A DNA stretch of 31,823 nt from Gnetum montanum (taxonomy: Eukaryota > Streptophyta > Gnetopsida > Gnetales > Gnetaceae), in NCBI GenBank assembly GCA_015680685.1, contig MNCI01036132.1, positions 108,157-139,979 of the forward strand. Direction: 5' to 3'. Positions 10,072 to 21,729 of this stretch are shown here, in pieces (within the stretch, counting starts at the first letter, position 1; every line of letters starts with the position of its first letter). Made by a program: the position numbers and the translations under genes. The notes under the pieces are model-generated. The model saw only the letters and a program-made list of their open reading frames with translations, did not search any database and was not told the origin of the DNA.

Positions 10072-10990
10072 TCAACTCTTGCTTAAGGTTTTCAAAGGCC
10101 TCTTGGCATTCTTCACCCACTCACAGTGAACCCCTTTCTTAAGCAAGTGTTTCATGGGCTGTAATTTATCTATAAGCCTAGCGATAAACCTAAGAATAAA
10201 TGGTAGTTTGCCTTTGAATCCCCAAAGCTCCTTAAGGTTGATAGACATTACTAATTTGGATATACCCTTAACCTTATTAGGATCAACATGTATCCCAACT
10301 TTAGATACTATAAAGCTAAGCATCTTGTCGATCTTGACACCAAAGACATACTTCTTAGGATTAAGCCTAAGCTCATTTTAGAGGCACTATTTAAGCACAA
10401 GATCTAGGTAATTAGCATGATTACTAGCCTCCTTATACTTAATGGCTATGTCATCCATGTAATCATTAAGGAAACCTAGTATGTAATCACTGAAGATATA
10501 AGTCATGGCTTGTTGATAGGTTGCTCTTGCATTCTTAAGGTCAAAAGACATCATAGTATAGAAAAAGGTTCCCCAAGGAGTCATGAAGGTCATGCTGAGT
10601 TGGTGTTTTGGGTTGATCCTAATTTGGTTATATCCCAAGAACCCATCCATAAAGGGCAATAACGCATGCCCAATTGTTGTATCAATAAGTTGATCAATAC
10701 TAGGCAATGGGAAGTTGTTGTTAATAATTTCTTTATTTAGGTCTTGGAAATAGATGCAAATATAGATACTCCCATTTTTCCTAGGGACTACCACTATGTT
10801 CAAAACCCATTCAGCATAGTCAATAGCCAAAATGAAACCAGCTCAATAGAGCTTCACAATTCATCATGAACTACCAAGGCCAAATCAAGTCTTATCTTAC
10901 ATACATTTTTCTTAACTGGTCTAATGCTAGGATCTACTATGATGTTATGTTGTACTAAGTGTGGGTCTAGGCCTAGCATATCTTTTTATG
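10072..10990 (-). pseudogene. Tat-type reverse transcriptase
   Basis: Open minus-strand stretches 10830-10387 and 10323-10072 carry the RT core in order. They are E-W-V-x-N-I-V-V-V-P-R-K-N-G, F-P-L-P-S-I-D, F-M-D-G-F-L-G-Y-N-Q-I (motif A), T-P-W-G-T-F, L-K-N-A-R-A-T-Y-Q and the catalytic Y-M-D-D at 10461-10450. After a short frame change comes L-S-F-I-V-S-K-V-G-I-H-V-D-P, leading into the thumb. Upstream to about 10990 the sequence L-D-P-H-L-V-Q-H-N-I and I-R-P-V-K-K-N continues the domain with one or two stops. The catalytic aspartates are present, so the decay is in the frame and not in the active site. It copies the element RNA into DNA. Confidence 0.92.
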
Positions 10991-11335
10991 ACTATGCAAA
11001 GGCCTTAATGTTACCTTGTAGGACCTTGGTGATTTCTTGAGCCTATCTAAGTTCTAGGAGAAACTTAGTTTAAGGGATTTCTCCTCTTCACTATGTGTTG
11101 TGATAAGAACCTCAACCTAATAATATTAAGTTATTTCACCTACCTCTAAGTCAAGCATTTTAACTAAGTTTTTAGGCCACTTTAGAGGTTTCTCTATTGA
11201 GGCTATGTAGTCAACAAGACTCTTCAAATCAAGCTCTAGGCAATTAGGGTTAATATACCATTCTACATCACCATGAGGTCAATTTAGGCTCAAAGGTAGA
11301 CTGATCAGCTCCCAGGCACTCATACTTTAATCTTG
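10991..11335 (-). pseudogene. N-terminal connector of pol
   Basis: Degenerate minus-strand coding sequence upstream of RT. It ends in an F-A-x-S-x-K-D-M-L-G-L-D-P block like the F-A-W-x-Y-x-D-M-P-G-L-D-P that precedes RT in Tat and related gypsy elements. The upstream limit near 11335 is only where similarity and coding character fade. The protease expected directly upstream is not here. It lies about 19 kb away at 30236-31141, across the array and the antisense gene. Confidence 0.6.
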
Positions 11336-11930
11336 CATGTCAACTAATAGCATATTAAGTGGAACCTAGGTAAAAATTAATAAACAATGCTTAAATGCTA
11401 AAAAATCATGCAAATACATTCTATTCTAGTGCAAAAAATGTCATACAAGCCTATAAATAAGGCACAAGTGAGTAAAAAAAATGCAATAGAGGCCAAGTAA
11501 GGTCAAAAAAAGGAATAAGGCTACAGTCAGTCAACAAGGATAATGGTTTTGCTAGTATTAGGACTTGGCAAGCCATAATGCCATGGTACCAAACAATGGT
11601 CAAGGAATGCCAAACTTCATTATTTGATATAAATCAAAGGCTAATCAAAGGAAAATAAAATAGTAAAGGAAGTATAAGGCTATATAAAAGGCTACAAGAA
11701 AGTTATAAGGGTCAACAATGCAGCATGAAGCCAAAAACAGGTTGAAACATCAAGCAAAGCATGATACATATGGCCAGGAATGACTAATATAGGTCAAAAT
11801 AAGTTGGGTTTTGCTAGTTTTAGGCCTTAGTAGGCCATGGTTCAAGGCTACAAGGTTGTTAGATCGGTTTGGACATTAGTCAAGGTTGTTTCTAGGTTAT
11901 TTGATTATTAAAAATAAGAGTTTTGGAGCT
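11336..11930. other. Spacer between pol start and tandem array, with scattered AAGGCCATGG-type repeats
   Basis: A-rich noncoding DNA. Two small groups of the short repeat (11548-11600 and 11810-11845, for example GTTTTAGGCCTTAGTAGGCC) place the same repeat family next to the RT start, more diverged than at the other three sites. No gene seen. Confidence 0.5.
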
Positions 11931-13157
11931 TCTATGTTGAGGCCCTATTGCTTCTACCTGATCCCCCCTCTATAGGGGTATGCCAATTTGGAGGATTTCA
12001 AGGGGCTAAGTTTTGATGAATTTTGATCACTTTTGGGCATGCATGTGCATTCCCAGGGTTGCCAATGCTACTGAACATTGCCCAATATCAAAATTTGTAT
12101 ATTTTGAGGTTTTTAAATTATTTTTTGAAGTCCCCTTGTTTTCATGTTGAAGCCCCCTCCATGGGGTTAGCTAGCATGGAAGATACCAAGCAGCCCATTT
12201 TTAATAACTTTAATCATTTTTGAGCATGCATGTGCATTCCTAGGGTTGTCAATGTTGTTGGGCATCAAAAGTTATCAATTTTAAGGTTCTTAGAGTAGTT
12301 TTTGAGGTTATCCCCTTGTTTCCACATTAAGCCCCCTTTCAAGGGGTAAGCTAACATTGAAGATTTTAAGGAAATTAAAATTGACAAATTTTGATTAGTT
12401 TTAGACATGCATGTGCATTCTCGAGGTTGCCAGTACTACGAAACATTACCCAAGATCTAAATTTGTTAGTTTTAAGGCTTTTAAATTAGTTTTTTGGGTT
12501 ACCCCCTTGATTTCATGCTAAGCCCACATCCCCCCTTCTACCTCATGATCCCCTACCCTCCTACCCCCTCCCCCCTCTCCCCTCTAGGGAGGTAAGCCAA
12601 CATGGAGGATTTCAAGGGACTAATTTTTAACAAATTTTGACTAGTTTTGGATAAGCATGTGCATTCTTAGGGTTGTCGAAGTTGGTGTGCATCACCCAAG
12701 ATCAAAAGTTGTCAATTTTAAGGTTATTTGATGTATTTTTAGGGTTACTCCCTTATTTTCATGTTGATTCCCCTCCCCTCCAAGGGGGTAAGCCAACATG
12801 GAGGATCCTAAGGGGCTAATTTTTGACAGATTTTGATCAATTTTTGGCATGCATGTCCATTCCCCAGGATGTTGGTGCTGCTGGACATTGTCCAAGGTCA
12901 TAACTTGATAGTTTTAAGGATTTTAAATTAGTTTTTTAGGTTATCCCCTTGTTTCCATGCTGAGCTACCCCTCTAGGGGGTAACTTAGGATGGAGGATTC
13001 CAAGGGGATGAGTTTTAAAAAAATTATTATTAGTTTTGGGCATGCATGTGTATTCTCAAGGTTGCCAGAGCTGTTGGACATCACCCAACATCAAAAGTTG
13101 CCAATTTTAAGGTTATTTTATGTATTTTCAAGCTTACTCCATTTTTTCCATGCTAAT

Positions 13158-13158
13158 N
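13158..13158. other. Single N (assembly uncertainty)
   Basis: An ambiguous base inside the array. The two units flanking it are 262 bp apart instead of about 193 bp, so the N probably marks an uncertain join and copy number here is unreliable. Confidence 0.7.
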
Positions 13159-14159
13159 AACAAAAGCTATCAATTTTAAGTATTTTAAATTAGTTTTTTG
13201 GGTTACCCCTTTTTTTCCATGCTGAGACCCTCCTCTAGGAGGGTAAGCCAACATGGAGGATTCCAAGGGGTTGAGTTTTTACAAATTTTGATCAGTTTTG
13301 GACATGCATGTGAATTCCTAGGGTTGTCAAAGTTGATGTGCATCACCTAAGATCATAAGTTATTAATTTTAAGGTTTTTAAATTCTATTTTAAGGTTACA
13401 CCCTTGTTTCCATGCTAAGCCCCCTTGTAGAGGGGTAAGTCAACATGGAAAATTGCAAGGAGTTGATTCTTAACAAATTTTGATTAGTTTTTGGTGTGCA
13501 TGTACATTCCTGGGGTTGCCAAAACTACTGGGCATGACTCAAGATCAAAACTTGTTAGTTTTAAGGATTTTTTATGTGTTTTTAGGTTTATCCCCTTATT
13601 TCCACACTTAGCCCCCCTTTCTAGGGGGTAAGCTAGTGTGGAAGAACACAATGGGCTAATTTTTGACAAATTTTGGTCAATTTTGGACATGCATGTACAT
13701 TCTCAAGGTTGCTGGAGCTACTAGGCATAACCCAAGAGAAAAACTTGTTAATTTTAAGGCTTTCAAATTAGTTATTTAGGTTATTCCCTTGTTTCCATGC
13801 TGAGCCTTCCCTCCAATGGGGTAAGCTAGTGTGGAAGATCCCAAGGGGCTAATTTTTGATAAAGTTTGATCATTTTTGTGTATGAATGTGCATTCCTAGG
13901 ATTTTCAAAGCTGTTGGCCATAACCCAAGATCAAAAGTTGTTAATTTTAAGGTTTTTAAATTAGTTTTTTGGGTTACCCCCTTGTTTCCATGCTGAGCCG
14001 CCTCCAGGGGATAAGCCAACGTGGAATATCCTAAGGGTCTGATTTTTGATAAATTTTAATCAATTCTTGGAATGCATGTGCATTTCCAGGGTTACTAAAG
14101 CTACCAGAGATTGCCCAAGATCAAAAGTTGTTAATTTTAAGGTTTTTAAATTAGTTTTT

Positions 14160-14160
14160 N
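14160..14160. other. Single N (assembly uncertainty)
   Basis: A second ambiguous base in the array. The surrounding unit is only about 120 bp, as though about 70 bp was lost at the join. Confidence 0.7.
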
Positions 14161-16075
14161 AATTTTTGACAAATTTTAATCATTTTTGGACTTGTCTATG
14201 CATTCCTAGGGTTTCCAAAGCTACTGGGCATCACCTAAGATTAAAAATTTTCAATTTTAAGGTTTTTAAATTAGTTTTTTGCATTATGCCCTTGTTTCCA
14301 CACTAAGCCCCCCTTGAAAGGGGGTAAGCTAGTGTGAAAGATCTCAAGGGGCTGATTTTTGATAAATTTTGATCATTTTTGGACATGCATGTGCATTCCT
14401 AGGTTTGCTAGAGCTTCTAGGCATCACCCAAGATCAAAAGTTGTTAATTTTAAGGTTTTTAAATTAGTTTTTTAGGTTACCTCCTTATTTCCAAACTAAG
14501 GCCCCCTTTTAGGGGGGGTAAGCTAGCATGGAAGATCCCAAGGGATTGAGTTTTCACAAATTTTGATAAGTTTTGGGCATGCATGTGCATTCTGAGGGTT
14601 AGCAATGTTACTAGAGATTTCCCAAGATTAAAAGTTATCAATTTTAAGGTTTTTAAATTAGGTTTTGTGGTTACCCCCTTGTTTCCATGTTGAGCTTCCA
14701 TGGAAGATTCCATGGGGCTGATTTTTAACAAATCTTGATCAGTTTTGGGCATACATGTGCATTCCTAGGGTTCCCGAGGCTACTGGGCATTACCCAAGAT
14801 TTAAGGTTGTCAATTTTAAGGATTTTTTTACTGATTTTTAAGGTTACCCCATTATTTTCACATTGAGCCCCCCTCTAGGTGGGTAAGTCAGCATGGAAGA
14901 TCCCAAGGGGTTGAGTTTTAACAAATATTGATCAATTTTGAGCATGCATGTGCATTCCCAAGGTTACTAGAGTTGCTAGACATTACCCAAGATAAAAACT
15001 TTGTCAATTTTAAGGTTTTTAAATTAGTTATTTGGGTTACCCCCTTGTTTCCATGTTAAGGCCCCACTCCAAGGATGGTAAGCCAACATGGAAGATCCCA
15101 AGGGGGTAATTTTTGATAATTTCTGATCATTTTCTGACATGCATGTGCATTCCTATGGTTGCCAAAGCTACTAGGCATCACCAAAAATTAAAATCTATCA
15201 ATTTTAAGATTTTTAAATTAGGTTTTTAGGTGATCCCCTTGTTTCCATGTTGAGCCTACCATCTAGGGGGTGGGGGGTGTGGAAGTAAGCTAGTGTGGAA
15301 GATTTAAAAGGGCTAAGTTTTGATAGATTTTAATTAGTTTTGGGCATGCATGTGTATTCCCAGGAATGCCAAGGCTACTAAACATTGCCCAAGATCAAAA
15401 TTTGTAGATTTTAAAGATTTTTGATTTGTTGTTAAGGCTAGCCCCTTATTTCTAGGCTAAGCCCCCTTTCTAGGATGGTATGACAGCATGAAAGATCCCA
15501 ATGGGCTAATTTTTGACAAATTTTGATTAATTTTGGGCATGCATGTACATTCCCAAGGTTCTTGATGCTATTGGGCATTACCCAATATTGAAACTTGTCA
15601 ATTTCAAGGCCTATTGATTAATTTTTAAGGTTCTCCTCTTATTTCCATGCTAAGCCATTCCCCCCATCCAAGGGCATATGCCAACATGCAAGACTTCAAG
15701 GGACTAAGTTTTGATGAATTTTGATCAGTTTTGTACATGCATGTACATTCTTGGGGTTGCCAATGCTACCATACATTACCCAAGATGAAAATTTATCAGT
15801 TTTAACATTTTTTATGTGTTTTTAGGGTTACCACCTTGTTTCCACACTAATCTCCCCTTCCAAAGGTTTAAATTAGCATGGAAGATCCCAAGGGGCTTAT
15901 TTTTGATAAATTTTGATCAATTTTGGCCATGCATGTGCATTCCTAAGGCTGCCAGTAATATCAGACATCACCCAAGGTCAAAACTTGTCACTTTTAAGGT
16001 TTATTTATAGGTTTTCAAATTTACCCCCTTATTTCCATGTTGATCCCTCTCCACCTCCCTAGCCACACCAATCCC

Positions 16076-16076
<1 letters not shown>

Positions 16077-16108
<32 letters not shown>
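16077..16108 (+). repeat. 32-base poly-C run
   Basis: An uninterrupted run of 32 C's sits at the hairpin position of an array unit, replacing the usual 5-6 C's, and is followed directly by ATGGGGGTAAGC. The length as assembled may be unreliable. Confidence 0.85.
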
Positions 16109-16313
16109 ATGGGGGTAAGCTAGTGTGGAAGATCCCAATGTGCTAATTCTTGACAAATTTTAATAAGTTTTGGGCATACATGTGCATTCCTAGGGTTATC
16201 GATGCTACTAGGGATCACCCATGGTCAAAACTTGTCAATTTTAAATTTTTTAAGTTAATTTTTAAGGTTACCCCCTTGTTTCCATGCTATGCCCCCCTTC
16301 CAAGGGGTAAGAA

Positions 16314-17479
16314 TTAAGGAGTTATCAACTACCAGAGGTCATGGAGGGGCAGCAAGGCTCTCAATGCAAGAACTATGATCACTAGAAGTTGAGAAGACAA
16401 TTTTTATGTTATACCCCCTAAGTCCCCACATTGGAGAGCATGGAGGTAGATTCACCAATGTGGTATGTGATACAAGTTTGCAAATTAGCTTCTTGCAATG
16501 CAAAAAGTAAGCTATTGAATGCTATACAAGAGTATAGAGGTTGTATAGTAACTAGGTAGTCAATTTATGCAATTTTGTATTACCTCCCATTCACCCATGC
16601 TAGGGCCAAGGTGCACAACATGGAAAAGGCTTCCCTTAGTGTGGAACCACCAAATAAAAAGGTTTTGACCACTTTTGACTAGGCTTTCCAAGCTTTAGAT
16701 GTTTCCAAGAGTGATTGGATAGATTCATGGATATGTGAGGCCCTTCTGGGGGTCAAATCTAGCTGTGATGGGTAGTGGGGGATATGATTGAGGTTTATCC
16801 CCCTTTGTTCCATGCTGAGCACCACCTCTGCCCCCTTCCCACCTAGGTGGATAAGCTAGCATGGACACCGATGGTAACTATTTTTTAACAAAGTTTGACC
16901 TCCTTTCAAAGCCTAGGGTTGGATGATGCAAGTTGCAACTACCAAAATGGCAAGAAAGTTAGTTTTTTATGGTTTTCAGTGGAAGTCATACATCAATGTG
17001 TTAAGGCTTGGGTACGATTCTATGTGTTGAAGGGGGTCAAAACCCCAACGTTGACATAGTTACTAACCTAAAAAGAACAACATGTGTGAGGGCACAGGGT
17101 AGGACCAATGATTTACAAACTTAAAAATTAAAAAATCAAGAAGAAACAAAGGTAACTACCATTTTCTCCCTTCTCACTTATAATGTGGAGGATACCTTTC
17201 CCCCACACTCCACACACCCCCCTCCCCACCTTGGACTTTAGCAAGTAGGATTTTGGAGTGGAAACGTTAGGTTTAATGGATTTTTAATAACAAAACTTAT
17301 TCAAACCCATCACAAAGCACCATTCTATCAACCAAATTAGTGGAGGAGAGCCTTGACATTCATTTTTGTAGTTGATCTTATGAAATCTTAGCATTAAAGC
17401 TCTTCATCCCTTCTTTCAGCCAACGTTGAAGCTCTAACCCCTTTAGATCTCAAGCCTTATTTCAACATTGGGCATCATC
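16314..17479. repeat. Degenerate array relatives and upstream flank of the antisense gene
   Basis: Array-like blocks recur at irregular spacing near 16410, 16585, 16800 and 17160: C-rich segment, CCATGCT, G-rich segment, AACATGG, then TTTTGAC. They are far more diverged than units below 16313. The last 200 bp before 17480 shows neither repeat nor a convincing promoter motif, although it should be the 5' flank of the antisense gene. Confidence 0.5.
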
Positions 17480-17592
17480 ATGAAGAAAAGAAACAATAAT
17501 ACACACATCCAATAATCAAATGAGGCTACCAAAAGGATCTCCACATTTTCCAAGGTCATTTCCATCCAAGGGACTTCTTCATCAATTCCAAG
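17480..17592 (+). other. Antisense gene, probable exon 1
   Basis: ATG at 17480 opens M-K-K-R-N-N-N-T-H. One TAA (probably from CAA) follows after 11 codons. The frame then runs to the donor CCAAG/GTAGGT. The exon leaves two bases over, which rejoin in frame with exon 2 (AG+G, Arg). That phase match across an 860-bp intron is the main support. Confidence 0.5.
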
Positions 17593-18452
17593 GTAGGTCA
17601 TTCTTTGCCTTTTTTCATAGTGTTCTAGTTGTTTTTGATGTTTTTTAGGTAGTAAAAAACTAGGGTTTTGAATTTTCATTAATTATAGATATGTAGGAAT
17701 CGGTTCAAGCATTCAAAAAATGGTGGAATCACTTTGTTTGGAGCTTGAATGAATTTTTTGTAAATTTTTCCCTAAGCTTATGTGAATGGGGGTTGATGGT
17801 GACAATTACATTTTTGATACTTTTGGCTATGTTTTATGCAAGAATTATTGTATCTTTTCAATTGCAATGGTCATGGCTAGAAATTTCATGATTTCATGGT
17901 TCCTTCCATGGTGGAATCACTAAAATTAGGGCTAAGATGAATGTTTTATGAATTTTATAATAAGGCTATGTTAATTGGTCTAAATTTGGTTGTCGCACAT
18001 TACTACTTTGAGTATGGATGTGGTTTTCATAGTAAGAATTGTTAACCTCCGTGCTCCTAGGGATTTTCTTATTATAAATTATGTTACAAATGTTTTTTTA
18101 AATAAAAGAGATTTTTACTATTTTTAGTAAATTTTTTATTTATTTCTATTATGGCTACTTTTCCTATGTTTTGATGCTTTTTCTAAATTAATGCATGTTT
18201 TGAGCTAAGGCATAATTTTGGTTGTGATTTTTTGGTTATAATATTTTTGGCTATGATATAAAGTCTAGGAGAGGTTGTAATAATATATTTATTTTTTGCA
18301 AATTTTCTTCAGCAATTTTGAACCAACATCTTAGAGCCTTTTATGATGGTTAATTGCATCCTTGACTAAGATGTGTAGAATTTGTTAAGAAATTATAAGT
18401 ATTGAAATGTTGTGTTAATGTTGTTTTTATTTTTCATACTTTCTTGCTATAG

Positions 18453-18896
18453 GATCTTGCTCAAGCCAGTGCTCATTATGGTCAAGCTTGTTGGCATTCT
18501 CTACTATCTTGGTCAACTTATAAACCATACCCCTTCTCCAAACTTGGCATTGGAGAAGATTTCAACATGGTTCTACCTAGGGGCAAGGGACTTCCTTACC
18601 TATCTTCTCCAATACTTTAGTGTCATGATGTGGTCACACTTGTTTGAGGAGGTGGTTGCAGTCATCGTGGAGACTTTGCTACCCAGGTCAACACTCCTGA
18701 TTGCCCTATTTATACCCAATGGACCAGAGACCCAAGTAGCAACAGAACTGCTAGATTTCATCAATCCATCATATGTTTCAAATATTTGGGCCATGACAGA
18801 GTATTCATGATACAACATGAATAATACTCTGATGGTGGTGCAAAGAGTCCACTGTTTATTCTAGAACCCTGTAGGAATTGTCCACTAATTACAGGG
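18453..18896 (+). other. Antisense gene, probable exon 2
   Basis: Preceded by a strong acceptor (T-rich tract, then TTGCTATAG). It is open to 18810 and encodes a hydrophobic-rich segment with W-F-Y-L-G-A-R-D-F and I-P-N-G-P-E-T motifs. Three stops lie between 18808 and the donor GGG/GTAAGC, so the exon's 3' end may be shorter or decayed. Confidence 0.5.
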
Positions 18897-18987
18897 GTAA
18901 GCACAACTATTATAGGTTTTAACATTTTTTCTTTATCTAATTTAGTTCATTTTTTCTAACTTGTTGATGTTACACATATCTTGCAAG

Positions 18988-19279
18988 TATAGTGTCAATG
19001 ATCAAGGTTTGATCAAGAATGATCAAACCTTGGCGATAGCCCATACTGCATTCAATGAATTCACCAAGGGCCACAAGATTAGATATGTTGTTTCTAAAGA
19101 GTTAAGAGGGGAATTTGATGAATACCCTACTATATTTGACCTTGTTTACAAGAAGTGTGTGGCTGAAAAAATAGCACACAACTAGTGGGTGACCCCTAAG
19201 GATATCAAAGATATGGGTATTACTACTAGAACCCCCACACAAGCTTCTCTAAGTAAGAAGAAGAAGAGTGAGAAATCAG
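18988..19279 (+). other. Antisense gene, probable exon 3
   Basis: Follows an acceptor TTGCAAG. It encodes N-D-Q-G-L-I-K-N-D-Q-T, E-L-R-G-E-F-D-E-Y and a basic end with K-K-K-K-S-E-K-S, with a single TAG in the middle. It ends at a near-consensus donor TCAG/GTATGT. Confidence 0.6.
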
Positions 19280-19382
19280 GTATGTTTTTATGCTAAAGGT
19301 TTTATCATTATTTAGGCTTTAAGTCTCTTATGGCTAAAACATAGTTGTACTAATTCCAAGAATTTTTCTTTTTCTTACATAG

Positions 19383-20434
19383 TCTTTCACTCCCAAAAGG
19401 GTTACTATACCCCTCACTGGACATTCTGTAGAAAATCTCATCCTAAAGTTTGGTGAGGTGGGACTAGCACAAGAGTGGTTAAGGGAGAATGCATTTGATG
19501 ACATTCAAGAAAACATTTCTCATGTAGGTTTGCTTGAGGTCTTTATGGAACCCAACCTTATCATCCCTTCTATGGAGATTCTAAACATTATTGACTCTTT
19601 TGATGAAAAATCTGATGTGTTTCACACCACAATACGAGGCTTATCCATTGATATTTCCACTAGCATAACCACCTTCCTTAACTTATTGGATGTTCCCATT
19701 AATCAAATAATAGTTGCCATCAAACCAATGAAATACGTAGGCCACTATGTAGAAGTTGAGGAATGGCTTGGTACTACCAAGGGTCACTCTAGTCTTGCTT
19801 ATAGTAGCTTTACCAACCCTAACACAAAGGGGTCTTACCTCTTGTTTAGATCTTAGGTATTTCCTAAATTATTTTTACAAAAGAAGGTGATTAGTGTTAC
19901 GTAGGGATGGACCTTCAACAAATTTATGTCAAAGGGGACTCATTTTAATTGGGTTGTTTTCTTGGTTGTGAGCCTCAAAGAGAAAATCCTTAAAATTCAC
20001 ATGGATTCCTAAACGATAGTCCACATGCATCATGCAGTTTTTGCAAGCTACTTGAAGAGCTTTGCAGAATTATTAGTGGTGAAGAGAGGTGGATCATGGG
20101 TGCACTAGGATCCATGGAAACTCTCTAGGCCTTGGATAAAGCATCTTTATGCAACCACGAGGACTCAGAACCCACCAAATCATATGGGATATTTACTATC
20201 TATGACCACCAAGAACCATGATGTCAATCAATGTGAATTTCTAGATAGCATGGGGGAGGCACCCCTTATGTTTTTAGAAAACATCAAGAGGGCACAACAA
20301 TTACATGCTAAATCTGCTAGAGTAGGCAAGGCTAACTTAAAGAGGCCTACAAAAGAAGCACCACTAGTAGTAGAGCCACCCTCAAAGCAAAAAAATTGCC
20401 TTCAAGATCCCATAGTTGGACCAATCATTCATAG
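19383..20434 (+). other. Antisense gene, probable exon 4 (largest, globular)
   Basis: The acceptor is TTTTTCTTACATAG. One frame runs for about 350 codons with only four stops, at about 19854, 19900, 20009 and 20109. It includes L-A-Q-E-W-L-R-E-N-A-F-D-D-I, I-R-G-L-S-I-D and T-F-L-N-L-L-D-V-P-I. The combination of a W-L motif, a hydrophobic middle, R-G-x-x-I and a following L-x-L-x-x-x-P loosely recalls plant-transposon-associated domains; this is a pattern impression only. The phase from exon 3 is off by one base, suggesting an indel. The left copy begins inside this exon. Confidence 0.6.
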
Positions 20435-20523
20435 GTACACTTCAACTATGTTTTCTCTCTCTTTTTCCTATGTTTTTGGCTATATTTTTTTTCTATGGCT
20501 ATTCATGCTAACTTATCTAATAG

Positions 20524-20800
20524 TTTATGGCTACAAATCAATTGCGAAACCTAGAATCCCAAGTTGCTACTATAGAAGAAGAACAAAGGCAAGCAGAGGA
20601 GGCACACATGCATGCCAAAGAGGAAGATTAGAGGGGTAGGGCCATGATAGAGGAAGAATAAAGGCATGTAGAGGAGGCACTCTTGCAACAATATATGGGT
20701 GACCTTAATTCCTTACTCAATGGGTCACTTCCTAGGGAGTCTCTAATCAAAATCCCCAATGATGATGAAGATGAACATGAGAATGAAGTGGAGAGCATAG
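20524..20800 (+). other. Antisense gene, probable exon 5 (helical, acidic)
   Basis: Acceptor TCTAATAG, donor GCATAG/GTATAC. It encodes L-R-N-L-E-S-Q-V-A-T-I-E-E-E-Q-R and further E/A/Q-rich heptad-like sequence, then N-D-D-E-D-E-H-E-N-E-V-E. Two stops (in E-E-D-* and E-E-E-*) interrupt it. A coiled coil is likely by composition. Confidence 0.6.
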
Positions 20801-20889
20801 GTATACTTATGCTCTACTTGTTATTGCCTATGGTCTTATGGTTGGTTTTAGAGTTCTTACTTATCCAACAATTTTTATGCTTATCATAG

Positions 20890-21027
20890 TTTCTAAGCTA
20901 GTAGCTAAGGTCCCTATACTTGAGTTTCACTTAAAACTGTGGGTATAGGTCTTGGACAAGATAGAACTCATGCAAAAGATGGCAAAGGAAATTGTTGGTC
21001 ACTTGCAATAGGTTACATTCGAAATCG
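20890..21027 (+). other. Antisense gene, probable exon 6
   Basis: Acceptor TTATCATAG, donor AATCG/GTAAGA. It encodes V-S-K-L, D-K-I-E-L-M-Q-K-M-A-K-E-I and V-T-F-E-I. The left copy (about 843-991) has the matching V-P-K-L, D-K-M-E-F-M-H-G-M-A-K-D-I and V-T-P-K-I, also ending at a GTAAGA donor. This is the clearest evidence of a shared protein and shared intron position. Confidence 0.7.
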
Positions 21028-21729
21028 GTAAGAACTATGTTTTGCTTTTCCTTAGTCTTTTTGATATGAGATGAATTTTATGCTACATCTATATTGTATA
21101 TTAAGTTTATGATTATTATCTTTGTTGTTTTTTTAGTGCCATCAATCACATGGGATCTGGCCTAAGACATGGAGTTTGACTCCTTACCAAAACTTCCTTT
21201 TAACACCACACATGTCCCCTTGAAGCTTTACAAAACTCCCACTAATCTAGTAGTTTCATGTGCTAAAGCTTCATGGGAGATTCAAAGGTCTAACAAATCT
21301 CTATGGAAACAAGTTATGGCCTTGAAGGAGGAAAAAAAAAGGTAAGCTGAGAGGATCTAGGATCTTGAGGAGAGTAAGGCCTTCATGGATGTCCAAGTGA
21401 AGAACTTAGGGGCCTTACAAACCAAAGAGATCATATGGGTCCACTACTAGTGCACTATCCATGATAGCATTACTCTTTTCCATGAGTTACCTGAGGAACA
21501 AATGCATATGGACTTGATTTCTCAAAAGGCTCAAGATTGGAAAGATTACTATGCTTGGGTCCTAGAGTGGGGTATGATAGAAAGGGGCCACAAGCATAAG
21601 TATAAGGTTGATTAGGATGCCTATTTGAAATGGCTGAAGAAGGAGAAAACAAAATGGCAAAATATAGATAGATTCATTTAGGGCATTTAGGCTAAGAGTG
21701 CTTTCAACCTCTTTGAAAGCACTTTGACA

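Larger units (their letters stand above)
11931..16313 (+). repeat. Satellite-like tandem array, ~193-bp unit, ~22 copies
   Basis: The landmark CATGCATGTGCAT (or a close variant) occurs near 12038, 12225, 12406, 12653, 12848, 13041, 13303, 13495, 13688, 13881, 14071, 14191, 14383, 14578, 14750, 14943, 15138, 15345, 15538, 15736, 15928 and 16175. The commonest spacing is 192-195 bp. Each unit has, in order: this landmark, CACCCAAGATCAAAA, a TTTTAAGGTTTTTAAATTAG block, a C-run/G-run hairpin (CCCC...TAGGGGGTAAGC), AACATGGAAGATCC and TTTTTGACAAATTTTGATCA. Longer spacings reflect expansion at the C/G hairpin. Small open frames on both strands are by-products of the repeat and not genes. Copies look roughly 75-90% alike by eye. 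Confidence 0.93.

Noticed and set aside
10154-10381. Plus-strand open frame opposite reverse transcriptase
   Set aside because: Shadow of the RT frame, whose minus-strand motifs are clear.
12692-14752. Several open frames of 66-91 codons on both strands within the array, some sharing protein strings such as K-I-D-Q-N-L-S-K-I-S-P
   Set aside because: They share sequence because they lie in the 193-bp repeat. The unit is not a multiple of three, so no frame persists, and there is no independent coding signal.
11931-16313. Possible CRISPR-like or phage repeat array
   Set aside because: The whole 193-bp unit repeats with no unique spacers, and the context is a plant retroelement; this is satellite-type DNA.
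17170-17480. TTATAATG near 17178 considered as the TATA box of the antisense gene
   Set aside because: About 300 bp from the proposed start, within degenerate array sequence and with no supporting elements.
18600-18818. Minus-strand open frame opposite exon 2 of the antisense gene
   Set aside because: Shadow frame; no match to retroelement proteins and not retained elsewhere.
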